Shown piece after piece: positions 28,931 through 37,695 of a DNA stretch of 64,000 bases; within the stretch, counting starts at the first letter, position 1; every line of letters begins with the position of its first letter. Origin of the DNA: an uncultured Clostridia bacterium (GTDB taxonomy: Bacteria > Bacillota > Clostridia > Christensenellales > UBA1242). The position numbers were made by a program, and so were the translations under genes. Location: the NCBI GenBank assembly GCA_944381185.1, contig CALWKE010000003.1, positions 107,260-171,259 on the forward strand, in the 5' to 3' direction. Under the pieces are notes generated by a model. It saw only the letters and a list, made by a program, of their open reading frames with translations. It was not told where the DNA came from and searched no databases.

Positions 28931-28960
28931 AAAACAACTGCACTTGGCAGTTGTTTTTTT
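28929..28960. terminator. Bidirectional terminator
   Basis: AAAAAACAACTGC at 28929-28941 pairs perfectly with a 13-nt arm from 28947, with A and T runs on both sides. It serves the metallophosphatase (+) and the convergent orphan gene (-), whose stop codon touches it. Confidence 0.9.
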
Positions 28961-29573
28961 ATTCAGGTTGAGTTTGTGATTTTTTAGAAATTAGATTATC
29001 AGATTTATTAAAAAAGCCTAAACTTTTAAGTTTGTCTATAATAATTTTGCAATTTACATTTTTGCCGTCATATTCATTTAATTCTTGTCTAACAACATCA
29101 AAGGAACAATCTAAATATTGTTTAAGCAAAGAATAAAGATTTTTTTTGAAATCTGCACCAATGCCAACAAGGTCTCGTTCATTTCTTAAATTTTCAAATT
29201 GTTTCAATAGTTCAGGCATAGCCATTAAAATTTCATCATATTCGTCAAAACTATCTAAACAATCTTCAATAATAAGCCAATATACTTCATCAACATTTTC
29301 TGCTGGCCAAACTTTTTTGAGGTCGCTTTCAAATTCGCATAAGTAAACGAAATTCTGTGGTTCTGAAAAAACTCTGTCAAGCATAACTCTATATTCTTGA
29401 GTTGTTTTAAAGTCTATAATTTTAGGGTCAAGTTTTCGTTGTTTTTCAATAGTTTCTTTAAGATTTTTAAGTGTCATATAGGTCAAGGCATCTTCACCAC
29501 ATTGTTCAATCAAAAAATCATACAATTCTTGGTCTTTTTTGCTTCTTAACTTTTTTTCTTTTTGTTTTGGCAT
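28959..29573 (-). CDS. Hypothetical 204-residue charged helical protein
   Basis: I do not recognise this protein. It has no signal peptide or membrane segment, a Lys-rich N-terminus (PKQKEKKLRSKKDQ), and an acidic, probably all-helical body. A cluster of Trp, Tyr and Asp lies near VYWLIIEDCLDSFDEYD. Of the two in-frame ATGs, the inner one at 29573 is preceded by GGAG six bases upstream, so I place the start there rather than at 29585. It has its own promoter and stands alone and divergent from mraZ, opposite to nearly all neighbours. Confidence 0.75.
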   Translation of the reverse strand: MPKQKEKKLRSKKDQELYDFLIEQCGEDALTYMTLKNLKETIEKQRKLDPKIIDFKTTQEYRVMLDRVFSEPQNFVYLCEFESDLKKVWPAENVDEVYWLIIEDCLDSFDEYDEILMAMPELLKQFENLRNERDLVGIGADFKKNLYSLLKQYLDCSFDVVRQELNEYDGKNVNCKIIIDKLKSLGFFNKSDNLISKKSQTQPE

Positions 29574-29606
29574 CTTAATCTCCATAAATTAATATAATAT
29601 ATTAAT

Positions 29607-29635
29607 ATTATAAGGTAAAATACAATCTAAATCAA
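29607..29635 (-). promoter_or_regulatory. Vegetative promoter of the orphan minus-strand gene
   Basis: Read on the minus strand, TTGATT (29635-29630) and TATAAT (29612-29607) are 17 bp apart and about 34 bp upstream of the chosen ATG. Confidence 0.75.
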
Positions 29636-29755
29636 TAGTAGTCAAAAAATTAATTTTAATTATTTTATATAAGCCTATTGTAAAAATAGGGAATAAGACC
29701 CACAAAAAGTTATGAAAATGAAAGTTACTAACAATATTGTTAATAACTTTGTTAA

Positions 29756-29794
29756 AAAAGTGGTCAAAAGTGGTCAAAATGCTTGCAAAAGGGT
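29756..29794 (+). promoter_or_regulatory. Probable MraZ operator upstream of mraZ
   Basis: AAAAGTGGTC occurs twice in tandem (29756-29765 and 29766-29775), followed by weaker boxes near 29777 and 29788, giving four A-tracts about 10 bp apart that run into the -35 element. MraZ proteins of low-GC bacteria are known to bind AAAGTG-type repeats at their own promoter, so autoregulation of the division cluster is likely. Confidence 0.7.
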
Positions 29795-29811
29795 TCCAAA
29801 ATAAATATAAT
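29783..29811 (+). promoter_or_regulatory. Promoter of the mraZ division and cell-wall cluster
   Basis: TTGCAA at 29783-29788 and TATAAT at 29806-29811 are 17 bp apart. The -35 overlaps the downstream end of the repeated operator boxes. The mraZ start follows 30 bp later. Confidence 0.85.
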
Positions 29812-29841
29812 GTATTTATAAACTTATAAGGGGGATACTCT

Positions 29842-30261
29842 ATGCTCATTGGAACCTATCGTCATAGCGTTGATGCAAAGAAGCGTATGCGTATGCCTTT
29901 TAAGTTTAAAAGTGAACTTGGGGCTGATTTTGTTATAACAAAGGGAAGCAGTTCAAATCTGTTTGTTTTTTCTAAAGCTGAATTTTCTGCTCTTTATAAC
30001 AAACTTATAAGTTTGCCACTTTTTGATGAAGAGGCACAGGCTCCAATTCGTAAATTTTTGTCTTCTGCTTTTGAAGCCGAAGAAGATAATCAAGGAAGGG
30101 TTTTGCTTCCAAAAGAACTTGTTAAGTTTGCAGGTATTGAAAAAAATATTGTTTTTGTTGGCGTTGGCAATCGTGTTGAAATTTGGGCAGAAGAAAAGTG
30201 GGATAAGGTTGACGGCGAAAATAGTGCTGATTTTGGCGTTCTTGCAAAATATGGGGTTTAG
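29842..30261 (+). CDS. mraZ: MraZ, transcriptional regulator of the dcw cluster
   Basis: A 139-residue protein with two tandem SpoVT/AbrB-like MraZ repeats: YRHSVDAKKRMRMP at the start, and EDNQGRVLLPKEL near residue 82. MraZ binds repeated boxes upstream of its own gene and controls the division and wall genes behind it. AAGGGGG at about 29828 precedes the ATG. It is the first gene of the cluster, and rsmH follows after three bases. Confidence 0.95.
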   Translation: MLIGTYRHSVDAKKRMRMPFKFKSELGADFVITKGSSSNLFVFSKAEFSALYNKLISLPLFDEEAQAPIRKFLSSAFEAEEDNQGRVLLPKELVKFAGIEKNIVFVGVGNRVEIWAEEKWDKVDGENSADFGVLAKYGV

Positions 30262-30264
30262 TTT

Positions 30265-31197
30265 ATGGCTGAATTTGTGCATATTCCCGTTTTAAAAAGT
30301 GAAGTGGTCAGCCTTCTTTGCGTTAAGCCAAACGGCATTTATGTTGACGGAACAATTGGTGGTGCAGGGCACGCAAAGGCAATACTTGAAAGTGAAAAAA
30401 TTAAACTTTTAATTGGTATTGACCAAGATGAAGAAGCACTTTTGGCTGCAAAAAACAATCTTAAAAACTTTGATAATGTTAAACTTATTCATGGAAATTT
30501 TCGTGATATAGACAAGATTTTGGATAGTGAAAACATTGAAAATGTTGACGGAATTTTGGTTGATATTGGTGTAAGTTCGCATCAAATTGACGAAGCCGAG
30601 CGTGGATTTTCGTTTAGAACTGATGCAAAACTTGATATGCGAATGGATAGGTCAAAAGCATTTTCGGCATATGAACTTGTTAATACATACGCCGAAGAAG
30701 AACTTGAAAGAGTTATTCGTGACTATGGTGAAGAAAAGTTTGCAAAAAGCATAGCAAGGCATATTGCAAAGGCTAGAGAGGACAAGCCAATAACAACAAC
30801 CAAGGAACTTGAAAAAATAATACTTTCATCTGTTCCAAGATATCGTGGTCAAGATGGCAAAAGCAATGTTCAGCGAACCTTTCAAGCAATTCGAATTGAG
30901 GTAAACGGCGAACTTGATGCACTTTCAGAATTCATTGACAAGGCAGTAAACAAACTCAAAAGTGGTGGCAGGCTTGAAATAATTTCTTTCCACTCACTTG
31001 AAGACCGAATTGTTAAACAAAAATTTAAAGAACTTGCAACAGGTTGCATTTGTCCGCCAGACTTTCCAATTTGTGTGTGTGGACACAAGGCAACAGTGAA
31101 AATAATAACCAAGCACCCAGTTGAAGCAACTGAAGCCGAACTTAAAATAAATTCAAGGTCGGCAAGTGCAAAACTTCGTGTTATAGAAAAATTGTAA
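30265..31197 (+). CDS. rsmH: 16S rRNA (cytosine-1402-N4)-methyltransferase
   Basis: A 310-residue MraW/RsmH protein. The SAM-binding motif VDGTIGGAGHA lies at about 28-38; the DIGVSSHQID motif, the helical insert and the SFHSLEDRIVK motif follow. It methylates C1402 of 16S rRNA in the decoding centre. A GGGG ribosome binding site sits at the end of mraZ, implying coupled translation. Its position between mraZ and the ftsL-like gene is standard. Confidence 0.97.
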   Translation: MAEFVHIPVLKSEVVSLLCVKPNGIYVDGTIGGAGHAKAILESEKIKLLIGIDQDEEALLAAKNNLKNFDNVKLIHGNFRDIDKILDSENIENVDGILVDIGVSSHQIDEAERGFSFRTDAKLDMRMDRSKAFSAYELVNTYAEEELERVIRDYGEEKFAKSIARHIAKAREDKPITTTKELEKIILSSVPRYRGQDGKSNVQRTFQAIRIEVNGELDALSEFIDKAVNKLKSGGRLEIISFHSLEDRIVKQKFKELATGCICPPDFPICVCGHKATVKIITKHPVEATEAELKINSRSASAKLRVIEKL

Positions 31198-31210
31198 GGA
31201 GGAAAAACTT

Positions 31211-31924
31211 ATGTTTGATGATGATTTATATAGTTTTTATAATAGTTACAATAATTCGTCAACCGAAACGGAAACCGAGCCTGAACAAAGCCAAACTCAA
31301 GCATCAACTGGCGTAAATTTGGGTCAAACAAGTTATAATCCTTACACAAACACAAGTGGTTATGACAGTGATTATGATGACGATTATTCAGTGACGCCAA
31401 ATTATAACGAAGAAAAAAGTTATAATTCAAACTCTAATTATGACACATATTCTCAAACTGAAACCGAGAGTGACACCGAAATTAAAAGATACAGAAAAAT
31501 GGAAATGCCTGTTATTGAGCGTGGTGAACAGGCTGTTACTCTCACAAAAACACAAACCAAAGTTGAACTTCAACCAAGAATGAAAATTGCAATAACAATG
31601 TTTGCAATAATTGCTTTTTCACTTGTATTTTTAATAATTTGGAACTTTGTTAGCGTTGGCAGATTAAATTCAATGATTGCCGACAAACAAAGAATTGTAA
31701 ATGAACTCTCTTCAAGCATAACAGGTTTGAAAAATGAATATACTTTGGTAAGTGATGAAGAAAATCTTTACGACCAAGCACAAAATGCAGGTTTTGTTGA
31801 ATCAGACGATTCAAATACCTATGTTGTTTCTGCAGGCGAAATGTTTGTTGAAGAAGAAGTTCAAGATTTGCCTTCAAATTGGTTTAATGATGTTTGTGAT
31901 TTCTTTGCTAAACTATTCAGTTAA
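31211..31924 (+). CDS. ftsL: FtsL/DivIC-like divisome protein
   Basis: A 237-residue single-pass protein. A disordered cytoplasmic region of about 120 residues, rich in Tyr, Asn, Thr and Glu, precedes one membrane segment at about 128-148. A short coiled coil (RLNSMIADKQRIVNELSS) and a DQAQNAGFVES element follow, as in FtsL. FtsL bridges FtsQ and FtsW-FtsI in the septum. The cytoplasmic tail is longer than usual for FtsL. The call rests on topology and position between rsmH and the PBP gene. AAGGAGG precedes the ATG. Confidence 0.8.
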   Translation: MFDDDLYSFYNSYNNSSTETETEPEQSQTQASTGVNLGQTSYNPYTNTSGYDSDYDDDYSVTPNYNEEKSYNSNSNYDTYSQTETESDTEIKRYRKMEMPVIERGEQAVTLTKTQTKVELQPRMKIAITMFAIIAFSLVFLIIWNFVSVGRLNSMIADKQRIVNELSSSITGLKNEYTLVSDEENLYDQAQNAGFVESDDSNTYVVSAGEMFVEEEVQDLPSNWFNDVCDFFAKLFS

Positions 31925-31940
31925 AATTATTTAGTTAAAT

Positions 31941-31980
31941 CTCAAACGGATACAAAAGATAAATTTTGTTGATGTTTGAG
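31941..31980 (+). promoter_or_regulatory. Hairpin that partly covers the PBP ribosome binding site
   Basis: CTCAAAC (31941-31947) pairs with GTTTGAG (31974-31980), and inside it ACAAAA (31952-31957) pairs with TTTTGT (31964-31969), separated by a small internal loop. The outer arm contains the first three bases of the GAGGTG Shine-Dalgarno (31978-31983) of the PBP start. Confidence 0.5.
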
Positions 31981-31986
31981 GTGAAA

Positions 31987-33891
31987 ATGGCAGTTAAATA
32001 TAGTTCGTATTCAATGGTAAAAAGGTTATTGGCACTATCGGTGCTGATAGCCTTTTTTGCTGTGATTGTTATTGCTAGACTACTTTATTTGCAGGTGATA
32101 AATGGTTATTCTTATGTTGAAAAGGGTCTTACTGAATGGCTTCGTGACCTTCCACTTATTGCGACTCGTGGAAAGATAACAGACCGAAATGGTGTGGTTT
32201 TAGCATCAAGTTACACAACTTATGATGTTTATGTTAGACCTGCTGATGTTGAAGATGCCAGTGCTGTTTCAAATCTGTTAGCAAACAAATTGGGGCTTGA
32301 TTATAACGAAATTTTTGAAAAGATAACTACGCAAAAATTGAGTGAAATAAAAATTGCGACTGATATTGAAAAGTCTGATGTGCAAGAAATTTTAAAAGAT
32401 TTTCAAAATGGAATTTTTTTCACAACCGATACCGAGCGAAATTATACCTATGACTCAATGCTATGCCAAATTTTAGGTTTTGTTAGCAGTGACAATTCAG
32501 GGCAATCAGGGCTTGAAGCATTCTATAACACCTATTTGCAAGGCATTGATGGTGTTAGTTTGGTTGAATCTGACCTTAAAGGCACAACACTTGAAGACTC
32601 TGTGACATATTATGAAAATGCAATAAATGGCTTAAATTTAAAACTTACAATTGATTTTAAAATTCAAAATGAAGTTGAACAAATTTTGGCAGAAGCAATG
32701 CAAACAACAGGAGCAAAGTCAATATCATGTCTTATTACAAATCCACAGACGGGTGAAATTCTCTCTGTTTGCACACTTCCGTCATACAACTTAAATGATG
32801 TGCCAAGAGATGATATTGAAACGCTTAACTCACTTTCAAGAGCAACTACTATTGTGGACACCTTTGAGCCGGGTTCAACTTTTAAACCAATAGTTGCAGC
32901 AATTGCCCTTGAAGAGGGGTTAACCAGCAAACATAACTATTATTATTGCAGTGGTTTTAGAATAATTAATGGTGTTAGAATAAGGTGTTCAAGGCGTTCG
33001 GGGCATGGCAGTCAAACACTTGAACAGGGTCTTATGAACAGTTGCAACTGCGTGTTTATGGATTTAATTGCTCAAATTGGTCTTGAAAAATTTTATGATT
33101 ATCTTGAAAAATTTGGTTTTACTGAACCTTATGGAATAGATTTTCCGGGAGAAGTTACGGCTGTGCTTATGCCAAAACCATCAGTCACTGCACCCGACCT
33201 TGCTCGTATGGGATTTGGTCAAAGTATTGCAGTATCAGCACTTGAAATGGTGGTTGCAACGGGAGCGGTAATAAATAATGGCTATGTGCTTGAACCGCAT
33301 TTTATTAAAGAGATAACCACTGAAACAGGTAAGGTTGTCTATACTAGAAATAAGACAATAAAAAACAAGGTAATAAGTGACCGAACCAGCAAAACTATGC
33401 GTGAGATGATGTTTAGTGTTGTTGATAAAGGTGGTGGAAAAAACGCAAAAGTTGATGGATATCCAATAATTGGTGGAAAAACAGGCACCGCACAAAAGTA
33501 TGAAAATGGTGCTATTGCTGACGGAAAGTATGTTGCAACATTTTTGGGTTTTGCACCTTACGATAACCCTGAATATTTGGTTTATATTGTGGTAGATGAG
33601 CCTTATGGAGCATATTATGGTGGAGTTGTTGCTGCACCAATTGCAAGCAGTGTGTTTGAACAAATTTTTAAAATAGAAAATATTGCGGAAGATGAAAATG
33701 ATAATCCAGATGAAAAGACTATTGAACTTCCAACCTTTATTGGTATGACTTTAACCGAAGCGGCAAGCACGCTTGCAGGATTGGGGCTTCAATATTTAGT
33801 CCAAGGTGACGGAGACTATGTTACAAGCCAAATAGCTGCACCGGGAACAATGGTTGCAGAAAACGACATTGTTTTATTAATTTTTGATTAG
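31987..33891 (+). CDS. Septal class B penicillin-binding protein with PASTA domain (FtsI/SpoVD-like)
   Basis: A 634-residue peptidoglycan transpeptidase. An N-terminal membrane anchor (about 14-34) is followed by the PBP dimerisation domain, then a transpeptidase domain with active site STFK at Ser297-Lys300, SCN at 352-354 and KTG at 498-500. A single PASTA domain lies at about 573-634. It cross-links septal (or spore) peptidoglycan together with FtsW. Several in-frame starts exist from 31966; ATG 31987 has GAGGTG five bases upstream and is preferred. Whether it serves as PBP2B or SpoVD cannot be decided; only one such gene lies in this cluster. Confidence 0.93.
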   Translation: MAVKYSSYSMVKRLLALSVLIAFFAVIVIARLLYLQVINGYSYVEKGLTEWLRDLPLIATRGKITDRNGVVLASSYTTYDVYVRPADVEDASAVSNLLANKLGLDYNEIFEKITTQKLSEIKIATDIEKSDVQEILKDFQNGIFFTTDTERNYTYDSMLCQILGFVSSDNSGQSGLEAFYNTYLQGIDGVSLVESDLKGTTLEDSVTYYENAINGLNLKLTIDFKIQNEVEQILAEAMQTTGAKSISCLITNPQTGEILSVCTLPSYNLNDVPRDDIETLNSLSRATTIVDTFEPGSTFKPIVAAIALEEGLTSKHNYYYCSGFRIINGVRIRCSRRSGHGSQTLEQGLMNSCNCVFMDLIAQIGLEKFYDYLEKFGFTEPYGIDFPGEVTAVLMPKPSVTAPDLARMGFGQSIAVSALEMVVATGAVINNGYVLEPHFIKEITTETGKVVYTRNKTIKNKVISDRTSKTMREMMFSVVDKGGGKNAKVDGYPIIGGKTGTAQKYENGAIADGKYVATFLGFAPYDNPEYLVYIVVDEPYGAYYGGVVAAPIASSVFEQIFKIENIAEDENDNPDEKTIELPTFIGMTLTEAASTLAGLGLQYLVQGDGDYVTSQIAAPGTMVAENDIVLLIFD

Positions 33892-33900
33892 GAGTATTTT

Positions 33901-35340
33901 ATGAAATTGTTTTCTCTTCTTAAAAATATAAATTGCAGAGTTTTAGGGAATATGGTTATTGATATCAAAGGGCTTTACCATAAAGATACAGAAGTTAAGG
34001 AAGGGGGATTATTCTTTTCACTCCGAGGAACTAGGGTAGATGGAAGCAACTATGTTTTAAGTGCAATAAAAAATGGAGCAGTTGCAATCGTAACCGAACA
34101 AGAAATTCAAAATCTTTCAGGGGTAACACAAATTGTTGTTAAAAATGCAAGAGAGATAATGAGTCTTGTTGCCTGCAGATTTTATGGTAATCCTGCAAAT
34201 AAATTAAAAATAATTGGGGTGACGGGAACAAATGGAAAGACAACAATAACAAACATGATTGCAAGTGTTCTTGAATTTGCAGGTAAAAAAACGGCAATAA
34301 TTGGAACAAACGGAATTTATTTTTGTGGAATGAAGTATAGCACAGGGTTAACCACTCCCGACCCAATAGAACTTCAAAAATATTTTTCACTTATGATTAA
34401 AAATAAGGTTGAATATGTTGCCATGGAAGTTTCTGCTCATGCAATCGACCTTCATAAAATTGATGGTTTTATGTTTGAGCAGGTAGTTTTTACAAATCTA
34501 ACCGAAGACCATCTTGATTACTTTAAAACAATGGAAAGATATTTTGAAGCAAAATCAAAACTTTTTACAAGAAAATATACAAAATTTGCAGTTATTAATT
34601 TTGATGACACCTATGGCAAAAAACTTGCAAGCAGTATAAAACTACCTTATGTTACATACGCTATTAATGAAAATGCAAACTATGAGGCAACAAAAATAGA
34701 AGTTATTGATGCAGGTCAAAAATTTATTTTAAACAATGGTTATGAAATAAATCTTTCAATGGCGGGAAAATTTAATGTGAGCAATGCACTTGCAGCAATC
34801 TGCGTTCTTTTAAATTTAGGTGTATCTATTTCAGACATACAAAATGGGCTTAAGAAAATGAAACAAGTAGATGGCAGATTTAATACTATGCTTGTTGCGG
34901 GTGTGTTGGTGGTGGTTGATTATGCACATACTCCCGATGGACTTAAAAACATACTTATAGCGTGCAGAGATATTGCTGGCAAAGGAAAACTTATTTCTGT
35001 TTTTGGTTGTGGAGGAAACAGAGAAACGCAAAAAAGGTCAATTATGGGTGAAATTTCATCAAAAATTGCTAATTTCACGATAATTACGTCTGATAATCCA
35101 CGATTTGAAAGTCGGGAAGCCATTGCAAAAGATATTGAAAAAGGCATGATAAATTCAAATTATATTATTGAACTTGATAGGGCAAAGGCTATTGAAAAGG
35201 CAATTTCAATTTCAAAAAAAGGCGATGTCATTGTTGTTGCAGGCAAGGGTTCAGAACCGTATATTGATGAGAATGGTGTTAAAATGCCATATAGTGACAT
35301 GGCACAAATTGAAAAGATTAGGAGCGAATTAAATGACTGA
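33901..35340 (+). CDS. murE: UDP-MurNAc-L-Ala-D-Glu:meso-DAP ligase
   Basis: A 479-residue Mur ligase that adds the third stem-peptide residue. The ATP-binding loop is GVTGTNGKTT (near residue 105). The DNPR motif at 398-401 is the signature for meso-diaminopimelate rather than lysine, so the peptidoglycan is predicted to be DAP-type. TAGGAG precedes the ATG. It overlaps mraY by eight bases, where murF would often be found. Confidence 0.96.
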   Translation: MKLFSLLKNINCRVLGNMVIDIKGLYHKDTEVKEGGLFFSLRGTRVDGSNYVLSAIKNGAVAIVTEQEIQNLSGVTQIVVKNAREIMSLVACRFYGNPANKLKIIGVTGTNGKTTITNMIASVLEFAGKKTAIIGTNGIYFCGMKYSTGLTTPDPIELQKYFSLMIKNKVEYVAMEVSAHAIDLHKIDGFMFEQVVFTNLTEDHLDYFKTMERYFEAKSKLFTRKYTKFAVINFDDTYGKKLASSIKLPYVTYAINENANYEATKIEVIDAGQKFILNNGYEINLSMAGKFNVSNALAAICVLLNLGVSISDIQNGLKKMKQVDGRFNTMLVAGVLVVVDYAHTPDGLKNILIACRDIAGKGKLISVFGCGGNRETQKRSIMGEISSKIANFTIITSDNPRFESREAIAKDIEKGMINSNYIIELDRAKAIEKAISISKKGDVIVVAGKGSEPYIDENGVKMPYSDMAQIEKIRSELND

Positions 35341-36340
35341 TTATTGCTGGCTTATTGAAAGTTTGGTTTGGGGATTTTTATTCACACTTGTGATTTCACC
35401 TTTTATAATTTCTATGATAAAAAAAGAAAAGGTAAGACAAGTAATTTTGTCGTATGTTGAATCACATTCGGCGAAGTTGGGCACTCCAACTATGGGTGGA
35501 ATAATTTTTTTAATTTCAATTTCCATTGTGGCATTTATCTGTCTTCGTGGTGAAAGCACTCTTGCAAAAATGGCGATACTAATTTTTATTGCCTATGGAC
35601 TAGTGGGCTTTTTAGATGACTTTATAAAATTTAAGTTTAAAAGAAATTTAGGTCTTCGTGCTTATCAAAAAATAATTTTTCAACTTTTAGTTTCAGTTGC
35701 AATTGGCTTTTTTGCATATAAAAGTGAACTTGTTGGAAGCACTTTAATTGTTCCATTTACAGATAAAACCATAGATATTGGCTTTTGGATAATTCCACTA
35801 GTTTCCTTAATTTATATTGCAACAACAAATTCTGTAAATTTAACTGACGGACTTGATGGCCTTGCATCATCAACAACCATGACTTATATGTTTTCATTTA
35901 TTCTGCTTTTACTTTTTTTGCTCACTGGCACGCTTGGTGCGGGTGGAGAAGTTCAAGTCGTGGAATACAAAAATATCGTCATGCTTGCATCAGTCACTTG
36001 TGGTGCAATGCTCTGCTTTTTGATTTATAACTGTTTTCCAGCAAAAATTTTTATGGGTGACACCGGCTCACTTGCAATAGGAAGTTTGGTTGCGAGTGTT
36101 GCAGTTTTTACAAAAACAAGCCTTTATATCCCAATTCTTGGCATAATGTTTGTTTTAAGTTCTGTGTCAGTAATTTTGCAGGTTTCATATTATAAACTAA
36201 CGAAAAAAAGGATATTTTTAATGGCACCTCTTCATCATCATTTTGAAAAAAAAGGTGTTCATGAAGTTAGAATCACAGTTTGCTATTCTGTTATAACGCT
36301 TTTAGTTGGAGTAGCAACACTTCTTGTTAATATCCTTTAA
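35333..36340 (+). CDS. mraY: Phospho-MurNAc-pentapeptide transferase
   Basis: A 335-residue, ten-segment membrane enzyme that forms lipid I from UDP-MurNAc-pentapeptide and undecaprenyl phosphate. Conserved motifs are DDFIKF, NLTDGLDGLA, MGDTGSLA and PLHHHFEKKG. The GGAG for its start lies inside murE. murD follows after eight bases. Confidence 0.97.
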   Translation: MTDYCWLIESLVWGFLFTLVISPFIISMIKKEKVRQVILSYVESHSAKLGTPTMGGIIFLISISIVAFICLRGESTLAKMAILIFIAYGLVGFLDDFIKFKFKRNLGLRAYQKIIFQLLVSVAIGFFAYKSELVGSTLIVPFTDKTIDIGFWIIPLVSLIYIATTNSVNLTDGLDGLASSTTMTYMFSFILLLLFLLTGTLGAGGEVQVVEYKNIVMLASVTCGAMLCFLIYNCFPAKIFMGDTGSLAIGSLVASVAVFTKTSLYIPILGIMFVLSSVSVILQVSYYKLTKKRIFLMAPLHHHFEKKGVHEVRITVCYSVITLLVGVATLLVNIL

Positions 36341-36348
36341 GGAGGGGT

Positions 36349-37695
36349 ATGAAGGCATTGATTTTGGGCAATGGAAAAAGTGGTCAAAGTGTGTTTTTGA
36401 TGTTAGAAAAACTTGGGATAACAGCACAATTTGCATCAAGTGAAGATATAAATTCAGGGGAAAACTTAAAAGATGAAGAATATACAGACAGGCTGTTTCA
36501 AGGTCTGTCTTTTATTGTGACAAGTCCGGGAATTAGTCCCAGTTCACCAATTTTAAAAACAGCTAAAAAGCATAAAATAAAAATTATTGGTGAATTTGAG
36601 TTTGCAACAACTTTTCTTAAAGGTGACATAATTTCAGTTACGGGAACAAACGGAAAAACAACAACGGTTTCACTTATTAATTTTTTACTACGAAATATTG
36701 GCAAAACAGTTCATATTGGCGGAAATATTGGAATTCCTGTTTCAAGTTTTGCACTTTCATCAAAAAAAGAAGATATTTCAGTTTTAGAGGTTTCAAGTTT
36801 TCAACTTAATAATATAAAAAAATTAAAAACACATATTTCTGCAATTTTAAACATTACACCCGACCATTTAAATTATCATAAAACAATGAAAAACTACATT
36901 AGAGCAAAACAAAACATAACAAAGTGTCAAACTAAAAAAGACTATCTTTTGCTCAATGCTGATGATGAACTTTTAATGAAAAATATTCCAAAAACCAAAG
37001 CAAAAATTTTATATTTCAGCACAAAAACCAAAGTAGTTGGTTGTTATGTTAAAAAAGAGAGCATATATTTTAATGATAACTTTAAAGAAGAAAAACTGGT
37101 TTCTCTTAAAAATATAAAACTTGTTGGAAGTCATAATATTTCAAACATTCTCTGTGCGGTTTTGGCAGTTTATCTTGAAACAAAAAACAAAGATTTGCTT
37201 TGCGAGATTTGCAATTTTCAAGGGGTTGAACATCGCATTGAATATGTTAAAAATATTAATGGAATTTCTTTTTTTAACGATAGCAAGGCAACGAATATTT
37301 CAAGCACACTTGTTGCACTTTCAAGTTTTAAATGTGGCATAAATTTAATACTTGGTGGCAGTGACAAGGGCTATGATTTTGATGAATTATTCGCAAAAAA
37401 TCCCAAAAATGTTAAAAATATTGTTATTTTTGGTCAAACTAAACAAAAAATTGCAAATTCCGCCAAAAAATTTGGTTATAAGAATATTCACATTTGCAAG
37501 ACTCTTGGAGAGTCAACAATTCTTTGTTTTAATCTTGCTAAATGTGGTGAAATAGTTTTGCTTTCACCAGCATGTGCAAGTTTTGACCAATTTAAAGATT
37601 TTGAAGAAAGAGGAGCAGTTTTCAAAAAGATTGTTGAGGAGATAAATGTAAATGAAAATGCTCTCACTTCATGTAAAAAAAATAAACAAGTTTAA
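36349..37695 (+). CDS. murD: UDP-MurNAc-L-Ala:D-glutamate ligase
   Basis: A 448-residue Mur ligase that adds D-glutamate to UDP-MurNAc-L-Ala in the cytoplasm. The ATP-binding loop is VTGTNGKTTT (near residue 98), with EVSSFQL and the NDSKATN motif further on. AAGGAGGGG precedes the ATG. Its 3' end overlaps ftsW by 44 bases, a long overlap that suggests tight coupling. Confidence 0.95.
   Translation: MKALILGNGKSGQSVFLMLEKLGITAQFASSEDINSGENLKDEEYTDRLFQGLSFIVTSPGISPSSPILKTAKKHKIKIIGEFEFATTFLKGDIISVTGTNGKTTTVSLINFLLRNIGKTVHIGGNIGIPVSSFALSSKKEDISVLEVSSFQLNNIKKLKTHISAILNITPDHLNYHKTMKNYIRAKQNITKCQTKKDYLLLNADDELLMKNIPKTKAKILYFSTKTKVVGCYVKKESIYFNDNFKEEKLVSLKNIKLVGSHNISNILCAVLAVYLETKNKDLLCEICNFQGVEHRIEYVKNINGISFFNDSKATNISSTLVALSSFKCGINLILGGSDKGYDFDELFAKNPKNVKNIVIFGQTKQKIANSAKKFGYKNIHICKTLGESTILCFNLAKCGEIVLLSPACASFDQFKDFEERGAVFKKIVEEINVNENALTSCKKNKQV

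Noticed and set aside
29762..29778. GGTCAAA-AGT-GGTCAAA upstream of mraZ matches the CtsR heat-shock operator layout
   Set aside because: The same bases are better explained as part of the 10-bp AAAAGTGGTC MraZ boxes directly at the mraZ promoter; no clp gene follows, and no such site precedes tig-clpP-clpX.
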